Shown one piece after another: positions 48,301-59,357 of a DNA stretch of 64,000 nucleotides. The notes beneath the pieces were generated by a model that did not search any database, was not told the DNA's origin, and saw only the letters and a list, made by a program, of their open reading frames with translations. The DNA comes from Galerina marginata (Eukaryota > Basidiomycota > Agaricomycetes > Agaricales > Galerinaceae): the NCBI GenBank assembly GCA_023014335.1, contig JAECYW010000004.1:1798001-1862000 (forward strand), given 5' to 3'. Both the position numbers and the translations under genes were made by a program. Numbering within the stretch: position 1 is the stretch's first letter; every line of letters begins with the position of its first letter.

Positions 48301-49215
48301 AATTAAACTTTCGTTTCGTTGGCTCTTAGGCACCACCAGGGCATGCAACGAGTTCGAAAGCTGGTGGCAAATGTTTGCTGTGGGATAAAGTCGAGGAACG
48401 ACATGTGGCCGAGGTTTGTGCTTTTTCATCCTTTTTCTGGTTGTTCTTTCATCTTGTCTGCACTACAATAGGTCAAAGCTGCGGCCGAAAAGGCGATGGA
48501 AGAGTACAAACGTGATCACCCAGAAGTCGATGAGAAAGATATCAAAGTCGACCTTCCAGTAGCGCCTCCTCCTCAGCCTGTAGCACCAGCACCAATGCCA
48601 GTCCCAGCCGTAATGCCTTTTGGTGGCTACCACCAATACCCGGGGCTCAATGTTGCCTGGGGAGCTGGAGCTGGAGCTGGGGTACAAGTGCAGTTCAATT
48701 TTCCAGGTGTACAACCAGCGTATCAGATACCTCCTCTTCAAGCACCACCACCACAACCTGTGCGACAGACCCGAGCGCAGCAGCAGCAAGAGCGACGGCG
48801 GATTCTGCAACAACAACGACGCGAGCAGCAGGCTCAAATGCTTGCACAGCGGCAGGAACAAGTAAGGCAAGATCGCCTACGTCAGCAGCGAGAATTCCAG
48901 CAGCGAAAGCAACATGAGGACCTTGCGAGGGCGAATGCGAATTTCCAGGCCCAGTTGAGGGCCCAGCAGCAGCAGCAGATTCAGGAACGCGACAATCGCG
49001 AGCGGCTGAGGGCTCATCAGTTGCTGCTCCTGCAGCAACAGCAGCAGCAGCAGGATCAGCAACTGGTGCAAATACAGGAGGTGGAGCGGCATAGGATATA
49101 TCAAGATGCTATGAGGAGGCATCGAGAAGAGCGGGCGATTCAAGTTCAAGCGGGTATCGGCCATGTTGCTGCCCCTGTCGTCCGTGAACCAGCAAGGAAG
49201 CGGGCGAGGCGTTAG
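45342..49215 (+). CDS. RBR E3 ubiquitin ligase, RNF216/TRIAD3 type
   Basis: RBR ligases pass ubiquitin from E2 to a catalytic Cys in RING2 before the substrate. Model: join(45342..46751, 46863..47294, 47358..47717, 47791..47815, 47872..47925, 47979..48017, 48070..48089, 48151..48237, 48330..48413, 48472..49215), 3255 nt, 1084 aa. RING1 is VECQCCFAEYAF then CPETHLFCSGCVSQY, IBR starts CPFCEWKCVLEV with CGVVSCRSCKKM, and RING2 is MRNCPKCQKAFVKDAGCNKM then CPNCHTLSCYVCRKVITGYE. The pattern LSCYVCRK...GYEHF matches the RNF216 subfamily. Before RING1 lies a CUE-like helix bundle (TIARILEIIPDVEPEYLLGL). The N terminus is disordered, then Pro/Ala/Val/Gln-rich repeats (VQRVPVQRVPVQHVP). The C terminus holds Gln-rich coiled coil. 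Several exons are tiny (20-25 nt), but phase is exact. Confidence 0.9.
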
Positions 49216-49662
49216 GTTGACTTGTCTCATTCCAGAATTTCCATCTCCATTCTCTCCTCCAACTTTTGAAATCCCTCGCCACCCCAAAGGCTCGTCCTTA
49301 TTCTTGTGACGCAATGACGCGTCTGACTCTTTTACAATATTCATGGTGTCAATCTACCATATTCACCAGTACGTAGTCTAATAGCATTTTACTATATCCC
49401 CCTGGAATCATTAAATATTAAAAATAGCTCGGCAAAACAACCGAGAGAGCTATACATAGAAAAGTGATGCTACGATAAATATAGAACGGCAAGGCTATGC
49501 GCAGCTACTGGTTTGTGCAAGTTGACAGCCCTGCTGACTCCTGCTGACCGTGTTAAAGGAATCCGTCCTCGTCGCTGTTCTCCTTCTACCTCCATTACTG
49601 ACCGGCGGGCCTCCGCTCTACTTGCCTCATCTCCACCCACTAACGCCTCAGACTACACCAGA
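49216..49662. other. Spacer between RBR ligase and GH17 genes
   Basis: 3' region of the ligase and promoter of the GH17 gene. Nothing special is seen. Confidence 0.4.
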
Positions 49663-52222
49663 ATGCAGGCATACCACGACAATCCGTTTGAAGTGAGCAA
49701 GGACCACGGAGATGCCGACTTAAATGACTATTACGACTCTGTTCCTGTGAGTTGTTTAGTATCCACACGTTCTGGAACAATGATGTCCTTGCGTGCCGGG
49801 ATTTTTGCCAGAGGTGCCGTACCTTTCGCAAAGCATTTCGACCTTGAAGGGCAATAATTTGCCCCCACAGTTTCCCCGATCACTTGCCTCGTTCTCGCCC
49901 AGTCCTCTTTTTATAACTAACCAACACCATCTTGTCAGGCCCCTCATCGTCTTTCGAGCGGATTTCCTGCATCATCGTCTACACTTCCATCGAATCAAGG
50001 TCGCCCAGGTGGTGCCTTTAATAACATCCCACTGTCCGTCGTCTCTTCATCGACCGTTCCCCCTACTCCATATCGACCCCTGGGAGAACACAACTCGCCC
50101 TTTTCTGCAGACTCTACTGACGACCTAACCGCGTCCGCGCCAACAAATCGTTACGCAGGGAACCCGCCCAATACTAGAGGATACGGAATGGCCACTGCTG
50201 GATATTCTGACATGGGTCGGGGCAGTGACTTTAACACGAGTGGTCCTGGAAATGAGCCCAGGCTTGGAGCTTATGCTCCTGGCTCGACATGGGAGTCCAG
50301 AGCGCCTAAATCAAACCGCAAAAATTGGACAGTGAGCACCTTAATTCTACTCCGATTTTCCCGATGTATTTGCCTTACAACTACCGTCCAGCTAATAGGC
50401 GCTATTGTCGCAATCGTAGGAATCATCATTATCGCCGTTACAGTCGGCGTCATCGTCTCCAACAGTCACAAGAAAAATAACAACCTGTCTACCTCTTCAT
50501 CCGGTACCAGCGTGCCATCCAACGTTTCAACGGTCCAAGGCGATCCAAACGATCCCAGCAAATTCACCAAAGATTCCAACCTCCGTCAAGCATTCTATGG
50601 TATGGCGTACACCCCAGTTGGATCTCAACTACCTGATTGTGGGAACTCCCTACGTGCGTTTCATCGGCATGTTGTGGGGTGCAAGACAGAAATAACTCAC
50701 CGAACCTTGTATTACAGCGGCCGTAATCCAGGACATGCAGGTTCGAATCTTTGCCGATTCCTGTTTTTAGAGAGCTAATTATATTATTCTTAGATCATGT
50801 CGCAACTGACCACGGTGCGTATCATTTTCTGGTTTGTTCCTTCAGCCGTGCAAATTCTGACTGACACCAATCTGACTTAGCGCGTCCGTCTCTACGGCGC
50901 CGACTGCAATCAATCTGCCTTGGTGGTAAGTCACGATCTCAATTTCTCAGCGACATGCTTGTTCATCGACAATACCTATTACCTGCAGCTCGAAGCGATT
51001 AAGCAAACGAAAGTAAATATGACAGTTTGGCTAGGAAACTTTGTTATTGCTACAGACAGTGGAGCGTCATACGTGCGCCAGCGCGACACAATAAAGGCGG
51101 CGATCCAGACATATGGCACAGATCATATTGGAGGTGTCACTGTCGGTAATGAGTTCATGCTCAAGTACGATTCCTTTCCGACTTTTACGTTACTTGTCTT
51201 TAATCTATTATCGTTTTTATAGTTATCTCAACGACAACGGAGCAACAGACCCCAACAGCGCCGTAGGCGATGCAGGCGCAGACCTCCTGATCGTAAACAT
51301 CACCGACACGCGCAGCATGCTCACTAGTATCAACGTTAATTTACCAGTAGGCAACTCTGACGCTGGGAGTTACTTCAACAACAAGGTTTTGGCGGCCGTT
51401 GACTACGGGGTGCGCGCTGACTTTTATTTCTCTTCCTCGAATGAACTAAACCCGAGTCTCGTTTTTGCAAAACCAAAGATGGCCAACGTGCATCCATGGT
51501 TCGCGAATGTCACAGCACAAGTTTCAGCGGGCTGGACCGCAGACTTTTTCACTCAGACGGACATAGCTCAGGCATCTGCACTTTCGAACAACCCGAAGAT
51601 GTACATCGCTGAAACAGGTTGGCCCACAGTTAGTCAGATCTCCTGTAATTTTCCCTAGACTCTGATAAATTCTTTTATAGAAATCGTCAGATGCTGGTAA
51701 CGAGTCCAATGGGGCATCCATTGCGTCCGAGCCGAATTTGCAGGTATGTTCCGCTCTCCTGAAGGCGCATTGAAATCGAGGTTAAGTATTGGTCTAGATT
51801 TTCCTGGATACCTTCGTATGCCAGGCGAATACGAACGGCACAGGATACTTCTTTTTCGAGGTATGATTCTACTTTGATTTCACCTGCGAAACGAAGTAAA
51901 TTTTGAACCCTGCCCATTATAGTTTGCCGATGAGGACTGGAAGGTTAGTACTTTCTGCGCTTCATTCAGAACTTATGTCTGAGAACTTGCCCCTTCGTAG
52001 GACAAGCAATTTGGCGGTGTCGAGGTGCGTCTTGAATTTAGCAGCTCGTGCATAGGAGTCTCCCTGATGTTGTCTGACCCGGTTCACGATTTATTAGGGT
52101 TGGTGGGGTTTGTTTTACCAAAAGTAGGTCTCACAGCCGATCAGCCACCGACTTACCATTGACCTCGATTGAACAGCCGAACCTTGAAGAGCGTTACGGT
52201 CCCGAATTGTATATCCCCCTGA
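49663..52222 (+). CDS. Membrane-anchored GH17 glucan beta-1,3-glucosidase/transferase
   Basis: GH17 enzymes cleave or transfer beta-1,3-glucan in fungal cell walls. About 13 short exons join into one frame starting MQAYHDNPFEVSKDHGDADL. A disordered Ser/Pro/Asn-rich cytosolic stretch precedes a type II membrane anchor (LIGAIVAIVGIIIIAVTVGV), then a Ser/Thr-rich stalk. The catalytic domain begins AFYGMAYTPVG and contains RVRLYGADCNQ, GVTVGNE (predicted acid/base Glu), MANVHPWFANV, and IAETGWPT (predicted nucleophile Glu), and ends FADEDWK, GGVEGWWGLFYQ, SVTVPNCISP. The segment 51410-51478 (69 nt, GTGCGC...CAAAG) is an intron of length 3n with no stop, so retention would insert 23 residues before MANVHPW. 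All catalytic residues are intact. The anchored layout matches the fungal BgtC/Scw-type GH17 group. Confidence 0.88.
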
Positions 52223-52600
52223 GTAGTGTCCCGACGCCTGCTTGGTGTTGTTCATTATGAATTCAATGGAAAAATGCATGGACAAGGAGGGACAAGGACA
52301 GTTTTTAACGAGACATTCTAGCTACATTCTGCCTATCTTCACCCAAGGATTTTAGTATACCTTAAATACATAGTTTTGCTTCGTTTAGCTCATGATGTTG
52401 ATTTGATCTCCGAGTGGTCTCCCATCCGACCTGTTAGAGGGTAGATGGGTTGTAACTCTCATAGTATTGACATCATTTTGAGGTGGAGAAACAGACCTTT
52501 CTTTCCAGGCGTTCAGTGAGTGGGTACGAGATCGATTATTAATAGGACACTGGGTACATCTTGAATGTTTATTTAGCAAAAAGTTCTGCGTCAGGTCTGT
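52223..52600. other. Spacer upstream of the tRNA pair
   Basis: 3' region of the GH17 gene and 3' flank of the tRNA genes. No gene is seen. Confidence 0.4.
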
Positions 52601-52670
52601 GCATTGACCGGGAGTCGAACCCGGAGCTAGGCCATGGGAAGACCCAATGTTACCGCTACACCATCAATGC
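52601..52670 (-). tRNA. tRNA-Gly (CCC)
   Basis: Folds as a 70-nt cloverleaf. The acceptor is GCATTGA/TCAATGC, the D arm GTGT/ACAT with GG in the loop, the anticodon arm GGGTC-TTCCCAT-GGCCT with CCC at 34-36 after U33, a 4-nt variable loop, and the T arm CCGGG-TTCGACT-CCCGG. No intron. It reads CCC by strict Watson-Crick pairing for the GGG codon. Confidence 0.9.
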
Positions 52671-52735
52671 TACATAGAGGCGGATTTTTACGCCTCTGAG
52701 TTCGGAGGTTACAGACCCAAAAATGGTGTAAAAAG

Positions 52736-52834
52736 GGCCCAACCGGGAATTGAACCCGGGACCACGCACATCTTTGCTACCAGAGGAAGCGGGATAAACC
52801 CGAAGCGCGTATCATGCTACTAGACCATTAGGCC
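52736..52834 (-). tRNA. tRNA-Pro (CGG) with a 28-nt intron
   Basis: The acceptor GGCCTAA pairs with TTGGGCC, and the anticodon stem CGCGC pairs with GTGCG. The loop TTCGGG carries anticodon CGG, followed by a 28-nt intron (52798-52771, tttatcccg... to ...aaaga) at the canonical position 37/38. The intron's atcccg can pair with the anticodon CGGG, as in many tRNA precursors. The T arm is CCGGG-TTCAATT-CCCGG. The D loop reads AGTAGCATG instead of the usual GG pair, a mild oddity. It is same-strand, 65 bp from tRNA-Gly. Confidence 0.87.
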
Positions 52835-52965
52835 GATGCAAGCATGTCGCCACTTACGTAACTGATACATTTCTGGCATACACCAACGCGATTATTCCGT
52901 CCTTGAATCTTCACCGTCAAACATACAGTACCTTCTTTTCTTTTCATCACTCACATTTGGGAAAC

Positions 52966-55900
52966 ATGGCCATAAGGAAGAAAACGTCCACGACGAAACT
53001 TCCCCAGAGCTTGTTGGCCGAAGTCGGACAAGTCGCTGGTAGGTTTGCATATTCCTGGTATCTATCTCACTCTCAAAACCATCCAGGGAATGACCATTCG
53101 CAAAACCGTCGTCCACATTTTACATCTCGGAAGGAAGCCAGGAAATCTGGGCGTGACGCTCAAAAGCAGAGGAAAGCGGAATACTTTTCGCAGACGCCGA
53201 ATGCCAGAAAACGACGTGCTGAGGAAGAACATGCCGAGTCTCCCCAGCGCAAAAAGGTTCACCTCACTAATCATAATCACAAGTTGGACACCAAACACAA
53301 TACAATTTCCAACGGACTACGACAACCGGAAATCACATATTCAAAACCCAGCGCGAAGGTTCCTACAATAGCTTTAAAGACGTCGAAGAAGGTTTCGACC
53401 ACTGAAAAAGTAGTCGAGATTGCCCAATCGAAGAGCCCCGTTGAGGAAAAAGAGGATGCGTACATCGCATATTTGGAAGCCAAACTTGGGTTGGGGAAGG
53501 GGAAACGAAATTCCAAGAGTATGGAGGAGGATGATGGCTTGGACGGTATGCTTTTCGTTTCTGGCCGTCCAACGCCTGACTCATAATAATTGAAAAATAG
53601 ATCTCATGGACTGGGCGGATTCTTTTATACCATCTGCACCATCTGCACCATCTGCGACGCAGGTATGTAGGCGCATGTCCTTGTAAAGGGTTAATTTTAC
53701 TGTCAGGTCCATCCTTAGACTCTCAATAACGACAGTGACGATGAAGGGTCACTGTCAGCGTCTTCGTCATCATCTTCAAGCGAAAATTCCGACGATTATG
53801 GAGAAGAGGAATGGCGTGGCATCGATCACATTCATTCTCTTTCAGATTCCACCCAGGAAATCCAAGAAGCAGTATCCCAGCCGTCAGAGGAACCGGTGAT
53901 AAAAGCCGGTGTGTTGTTCCAGGATTTCAAGGCCGCTTTTTCTAAATTCACTGACAGGAACTTACGTACCTCCCCACCTCCGAAATGCTCAACGAGACAA
54001 TGATAATACACCTGAACTGATCCAAAAGCTGTCACGACAACTAAAAGGTCTCTTAAATCGGTGGGCATCTTTGATTAATTGTGGTTCTGTGACTTCTTAC
54101 ATCTTCGTACATTGTAACAGAATGAGTGAACAGAACATTTCGACCATTATCGATAGTGTGGAAGGAGTTTACAGGGAGCATCATAGAAACGGTTCGATAT
54201 GCCTTACATCTATGTCTACGAAGCTGATTGCGGACTAGACGTTACGTCGACGTTGACGACGTTGATTATAAACGGCATCTCCGCACATTCATCTCTGCTG
54301 GATTCATACGTCGTCCTTCACGCTGCCTTTGTTGCGAGTCTGCATAAGATTATCGGGGTCGAATTTGGTACGACTTCCCTGTGGTGTTGTTGCAGACAAT
54401 GCTTATTCAAGTTTCAAAGCTGCGCATTTCGTGCAGTCGACTGTGGCTTCCTATGAACAATGCTTTGCCTCTGTGTCTGCTGACAGTGGGGAGAATAGCG
54501 GAAAAGAATGCTCCAACTTGCTTGTTTTGATCTCTGAGTTGTACAACTTTCAAGTCGTCTCATCTGTTCTCGTATTCGACATCATTAGAAACCTACTCGC
54601 CGACGACTTAACGGAGTTCACCATTGAACTCTTGCTCAAAATCGCGCGCAGTAAGTCAGTGGGTATCATGACTAAACCATTCTAGTAACACTGTCCATAG
54701 ATTCTGGGCAACAACTAAGACAAGATGACCCATCAGCTTTGAAGGATATCATACAGATTGTGCAGGGCAAGATATCGACTACAGACGATGCTGTTAGGTC
54801 CGCATTCTTAATCATTTCTGTTCAAGCGGTACTTAAATTGGTCCAGCTCTCGAACGCGGTTCATGATCGAAACTCTTACAAACCTCAAGAACAACAAACT
54901 GAAAAAAAATGTTACCCAGAATCAAGGGGGTGCTGCCGTCGAAAGGATGAAGAAATTTTTGTCTGGCCTAAGCAAGACCAAACATGGTAAAAGGCCATCT
55001 TTGAACTATATCGCCTCTTTCTTATCTCTTTATTTGATAGTCCTTGCGCATGAGCCCTTGCGGATATCTCTCGTGGACCTTCACTCGGCCGAAACGAAGG
55101 GAAAATGGTGGCTGGTTGGTGCTGCATGGGGTGGTGACCCTTTAATCGATAAGCAAGACGAATTTGCGAAATCTACCGTCAACCAGAGGGAAGAAGAGCG
55201 GATGCATGGCGAATCCGCTGACCTAATGAAACTTGCCCGTACACAAGGGATGAATACCGACATTCGTCGAGGAATCTTTGTGATTCTAATGAGTAGCGAC
55301 GTGAGTGTTGGTGGTATTTCTCCGTTGGATTCAAATGTTGAATGCACTTTGCTTGATCCCTAGGATTATATCGATGCATGTGAAAGACTTTCGCAGCTTA
55401 ATCTTTCCGAGATCCAACAACGCGAGATCATACGTGTCGTACTGCATTGTTGTGGTAATGTACGACTACCATTATCCTGTGTTCATCCGCATTGCTCATT
55501 TCTCTTCAGGAAAGGTCGTATAATCCGTACTATACTCTGGTCTGCCAACAGCTGTGTCGGGCATCACATGCATACAAAATTACGTTGCAATTCAGTTTAT
55601 GGGATTTTTTGCGAGATCTTGGCGAAACGAATGTTGGGGGAGCAGCCGTTATCAAAAACCTCACAGAAGCCGAGGGCTTCGATGTCAAAAACGTATCGGA
55701 GATTCGCCTGAAAAATGTAGCGAAAGCGTACGCGTGGTGGATCGCCAAGGATAGTGTTACAGTCCAAATTCTGAAGGTAAGGTTTGAGTTGACTTCACCT
55801 TCTGATACGGTTTTAATTACTTTCATATGCAGCCTGTGGACTTCACAATGCTCAAACCTCGGACACATGAATTTTTGAAGGAGCTTTTAACGCAGATCTT

Positions 55901-56162
55901 TATCAATAGTCAAAGGACGACACCTCTTGTGACCTCCGATTTCAACAACGTGACCTTCACCCGCAACCGGAACGCAATTGAAGAAATATTCATCAAAGGC
56001 TCGCGAGTACAGGCTTTGGCCATGGGACTTGTATACTTTTTTTCAGAAGCATTCAAAGCGACACCAGATCCCGACAGCAATTTCTCCAGGTTTCTTCGAT
56101 GGGCAGTTGACGTAGCGAAGGAGGCGTTGCGCACCGGAGTGGACCTTTTACCCACACTTTAG
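52966..56162 (+). CDS. sgd1: Nucleolar MIF4G-domain protein, NOM1/SGD1 type
   Basis: Sgd1/NOM1 is a nucleolar protein needed for 18S rRNA maturation. It binds the helicase Fal1 through its MIF4G domain. Short GT-AG introns give one frame starting MAIRKKTSTTKLPQSLLAEV. The N terminus is basic (KEARKSGRDAQKQRKAEYFS), then a Lys/Ser-rich linker and an acidic Ser patch (SDDEGSLSASSSSSSSENSD). A conserved block TYVPPHLRN precedes the MIF4G domain (QLKGLLNRMSEQNISTIIDS), and an MA3 domain follows (DIRRGIFVILMSSDDYIDAC, ERLSQLNLSEIQQREIIRVV). The C terminus is KEALRTGVDLLPTL. Domain order and length fit the family. The gene lies divergent from the tRNA-Pro gene (131 bp away) and ends 42 bp before EFM4 on the other strand. 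Confidence 0.88.
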
Positions 56163-56204
56163 CGTCTGGTCCACGCTTTCACCGTCATGTTTGTTTGTTT
56201 CGAA

Positions 56205-57125
56205 TCAGGTTTTTCGGAATGCTACGCTTGAACAGATACTGCCCCTCTTCCCCCCAAATGTGAATGACCGATACTGTATTCGAGAACTAGGTACGTATCA
56301 CATGAGTTGAGCAACATGAAAGTATAGAGGGTCGTAACTGACTGGTAGGTTAAGCCTGTGTCACCTGTAATGAAGCTCGTTTGAAGTTCTTCCTCAGTGA
56401 AATTGCACGCTGCCAGAAGTTATCACTTTATCGACGATGAACGAATGCCGAGCATTGCACTGACATGTAATCAGAAAAAGACCACCTGGCTTCAACAGCC
56501 GTGCAACTCGACTAGGATACTTCACTGCGGGAGAATTCCCCTGTTCATCCTTTTCCCCTAAGGCAATAGCGTCGTATGTCCCCTTGTCGAGAAGCAGGTC
56601 CCATGCATCCGTTCGGTCGTCCTCACGACCTTGAGGCGATGGAGGATCCTTTTGAAGAAAATCGCATTCAGTAAAGGTAATCGCGGACCCTCCTCGAGTT
56701 TTAGCAATCTCCGTGGACAACTTGACGGCACCTGCACTGTAATCAATTCCATGTAACCTCGATGGATCGTAATTCGCGTCAACAAGGCCGAAAAGCAACG
56801 TCCCGTTTCCGCTTCCGACTTCTAAGACCAAGGCTTCGCTAGATGGTGGGACATTATCAAGGGCCCATTCTACCATTTTTTCTACGCTTTCAACTCCAAA
56901 CCTATAAATTTTGGGTTACTATAGAGCTAACCAAGTAGTGCGAAAGCCTAACCAGACCTCCCCTTCATCCCCGATCTCTTCAAAAATTTCGAGTTCCTCC
57001 GCATACGCACTGTCCCAGCTTGGAGGAAGAGGATTTCAGACAGAAATAACAGGAAGTCCATTGGAGATATAAACGCACTGCTCCTTTGTACCGAGTTTCG
57101 ATGGTTGGAGGACTGAAGTATTCAT
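56205..57125 (-). CDS. efm4: EF1A lysine methyltransferase, EFM4/METTL10 type
   Basis: EFM4 (See1) methylates a lysine of translation elongation factor 1A using SAM. Model: complement(join(56205..56286, 56343..56409, 56465..56901, 56953..57018, 57079..57125)), 699 nt, 232 aa. The N terminus MNTSVLQPSKLGTKEH joins to WDSAYAEELEIFEEIGDEGE, then VW-FGVESVEKMVEWALDN, the family's opening. SAM-binding motif I is VLEVGSGNGTLLFGL, with DYSAGAVKLS at motif II and DLLLDKGTYDAIAL at the catalytic strand. The last two small exons supply FLITSCNFTEEELQTS and YHSRIQYRSFTFGGKRGS, ending SSVAFRKT. They are easy to miss because the unspliced frame stops 60 residues early. The length matches the family. It is convergent with SGD1, 42 bp apart, so the transcripts probably overlap. 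Confidence 0.88.
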
Positions 57126-57469
57126 CATTGGATGTCAACGTTCAACGAGTAAGTAGATCAAGTTGAAATCAAGGAAGCAATCGAGGCTGCTATTTTTAGC
57201 CAGCATTTTTGGGTGACTTTTGAATAATTATTGCTTGCGCTCATGTTCAAACACTCAAAGGCGAGCAAGCAAATGCCGGCCTCTGTTATAAATCGAAGTC
57301 ATCGTCAACCTGTATTTTTTATATCAGACTGTCTGAAACAAATGTATAGTCCTACAGTGTAAACTAAGTACCGCAATGTTATTAGAAAAGTAAACCACCC
57401 GATTCTACGATTGCATTTCATTAAAAGCAAGCCCAGAATTTTCACCCAATGAAACTCGAAACACGGCTA
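57126..57469. other. Spacer between EFM4 start and DUF4360 gene A end
   Basis: Promoter of EFM4 and 3' region of gene A. Nothing else is seen. Confidence 0.4.
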
Positions 57470-58554
57470 TTAAGAGCAGGTTTGCCATACAAAGTTAAAA
57501 ATCTATAAAAAGCATATGAGTTCGATATAATGTCACTACTCGAAATACTCACCTGTGAGAATGAAAAATCGGTTGATTCGTTGGCAATGAAGCCAACGCC
57601 ATTTGGATTATTGTCGTTACTGGTCCGGATCTCGGTATTTACATTCAGAACAGTGCTGGTTCCGCATGGTGACATGTTTGTAGAAACTACTTTGAACGGA
57701 GCCGTGAAGTCGTAAAATGCGCCTGTTGATAACCTACATGAGCGAAACGGGATTCTGGGACAGCGCCTCAAGCTCACCAGGTACTGGGCCAGCTAGGTTG
57801 TTTTTAGCCGTTACTGCATATCCAATCAGAGCTCAGAAAATCTTTTCCAACACCTGCAGTCCCTCTCACCTTGATTGATGCTCCCCTGGACTATTTGTGA
57901 CAGTTAGATATTATTTGGGAGCCAGAAGAAATAATGAGGCCCTACAGTAATAAAGTGACTGTTGCGCCGCGGTGACTCCAGGATCGAGGAAATAGAACCC
58001 ACGCTTTATTCCAAAATTCGTTCATTCAGTAATCAAGCTTTGCCGGGTCTACGAACTCACAGACGTGGTAGAGGCGATACCAAATGTGAAGCCTGGTGGT
58101 ACACTGCGAAATGAGAGTCAGTTGAGTTAACCAGGAAGAATACTTTCAATGCAGAGAGACTTACCGAACTCCAAATGTCAGTTGGCAATTCTTACGGTTG
58201 TCGGAGATGTCAACTGATGGTCCTACTTCGGCGAAGTACTGGCTGTAGGTAACGTTGACTGAGGTTTTGTCCGCTGGAGAAGAAAGTTTAAAGGAAAGTA
58301 TGTATGGTAACAAAGTTTGGTACTCACGGCTGAGAAGGTAATAAGCAGATTTCGGGGGACAACCAGACCCATTTAGTCCGAAGCTGGTGCTATTCCAAAT
58401 TTCTTGTCAATACGATAGCATCAAGCTGAGTCTTGGAAGGAACTTGCATGGTGAAGCCCGCAGGAGGTTCTGCGCTAGCCGGTGCGGATAGCACAGAGTG
58501 GAAACCAAACGCGCACGCGAAAATCGCTGTTGGGAACGAGAGAAGTTTTACCAT
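57470..58554 (-). CDS. Secreted DUF4360 protein, gene A (GC-AG intron)
   Basis: DUF4360 proteins are small secreted proteins of unknown function. Eight or so exons give a frame starting MVKLLSFPTAIFACAFGFHS, a cleavable signal peptide. Family-type motifs are ITSFGLNGSGCPPKSAYYLL, FAEVGPSVDISDNRKNCQLT, VPPGFTFGIA, RGFYFLDPGVTAAQQSLYYF, then GAFYDFTAPFKVVSTNMSPC with the nearby GTSTVLNVN, ending in IFNFVWQTCS. The first intron (58447-58390) begins GCAAGT and ends AG. A GT donor in the same frame does not exist, and gene B has a GT donor at the same exon position, so this is a real GC-AG intron. The last acceptor before GAFYDF uses an AG at the end of gttatcaacag. Gene B is an obvious tandem paralog. 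No catalytic motif is known. Confidence 0.82.
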
Positions 58555-59012
58555 GATGACTAGAGGATAGAAAGAGAACTCGAATCTCAAGGCGTTCAGT
58601 GGGTCCGCCCTCTGTATATAAATGCCTCATGACATGGGACTGGATTTGGTGCGTGGCGAAAGCTTTCGAAGGAAGCGGGGTAATTGCATGGACTGGAACC
58701 ACAAACAGCAGCTGTCTCGGGTCACGAAGATACTTCGGATATAGTCCTGATGCTTTGATGTTTGATTGGTAGTTGTTGGTAGCATTAAATCCATTTGGCC
58801 GCTTGTAAAGGGAAAGAAGCGCCTCGAAAATGCAGATCAGAAGAAAAGAAGAGGGCCCTGCACTCATCATTTTTAGCCGGTATATCTTCGACAGTGAACT
58901 GAATGTCTTGTCGTACCTTATCATACTCGCAAAAAGCACCAGACAAGTCCAACAAGGCTGGAAATTTACCGTTGAGCACTCTGCTGAAGCCATGTGCTCC
59001 AGGAGTTCAGAC
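58555..59012. other. Promoter region of DUF4360 gene A
   Basis: Contains ctctgtatataaatgc at about 58609, a good TATA box 60 bp upstream of the start. Nothing else is supportable. Confidence 0.5.
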
Positions 59013-59020
59013 CGCTCTAT

Positions 59021-59349
59021 AGGACCCCTGACATATCACCAAAATGTCGGATCCCAGAACGGACAGACTTCACGAAAATCCGGCCGTAGGCCGGAAGAAA
59101 AACGGACAGGTTTTGGAGCATTTGGTGTGGAAGGCCGGGTCTAATCCGGACATGAAGGACGGTTGGGGCGAAAATTTTTGGACAACATGGTCTGTGGGCG
59201 AAATTTTAACCAGAAACGGACAGATTTTTCGAAAATTAGGCGCTAGGTCGGAGCCAAAACGGACAGGATTTGCGAAATTTGGTGCGGACAGAAACTCGAA
59301 AATTTGGGTATTTTGGGATCCGGCATTTTGGTGATATGTCGGGGGTCCT
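59021..59349. mobile_element. hAT-like MITE, 329 bp, with TIRs and 8-bp target duplication
   Basis: The left end aggacccctgacatatcacc and the reverse complement of the right end aggacccccgacatatcacc agree over about 38 bp with only three or four differences (next bases aaaatg[t/c]cggatccca). The octamer cgctctat flanks it exactly on both sides (59013-59020 and 59350-59357). It has no transposase. Internally it has repeated acggacag words. The 8-bp duplication places it with hAT-type transposition. It sits between the two DUF4360 genes. Confidence 0.92.
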
Positions 59350-59357
59350 CGCTCTAT

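Noticed and set aside
59021..59349. 96-codon frame inside the MITE
   Set aside because: It comes from the repeated acggacag words of the element and has no start signal or homologous motif.
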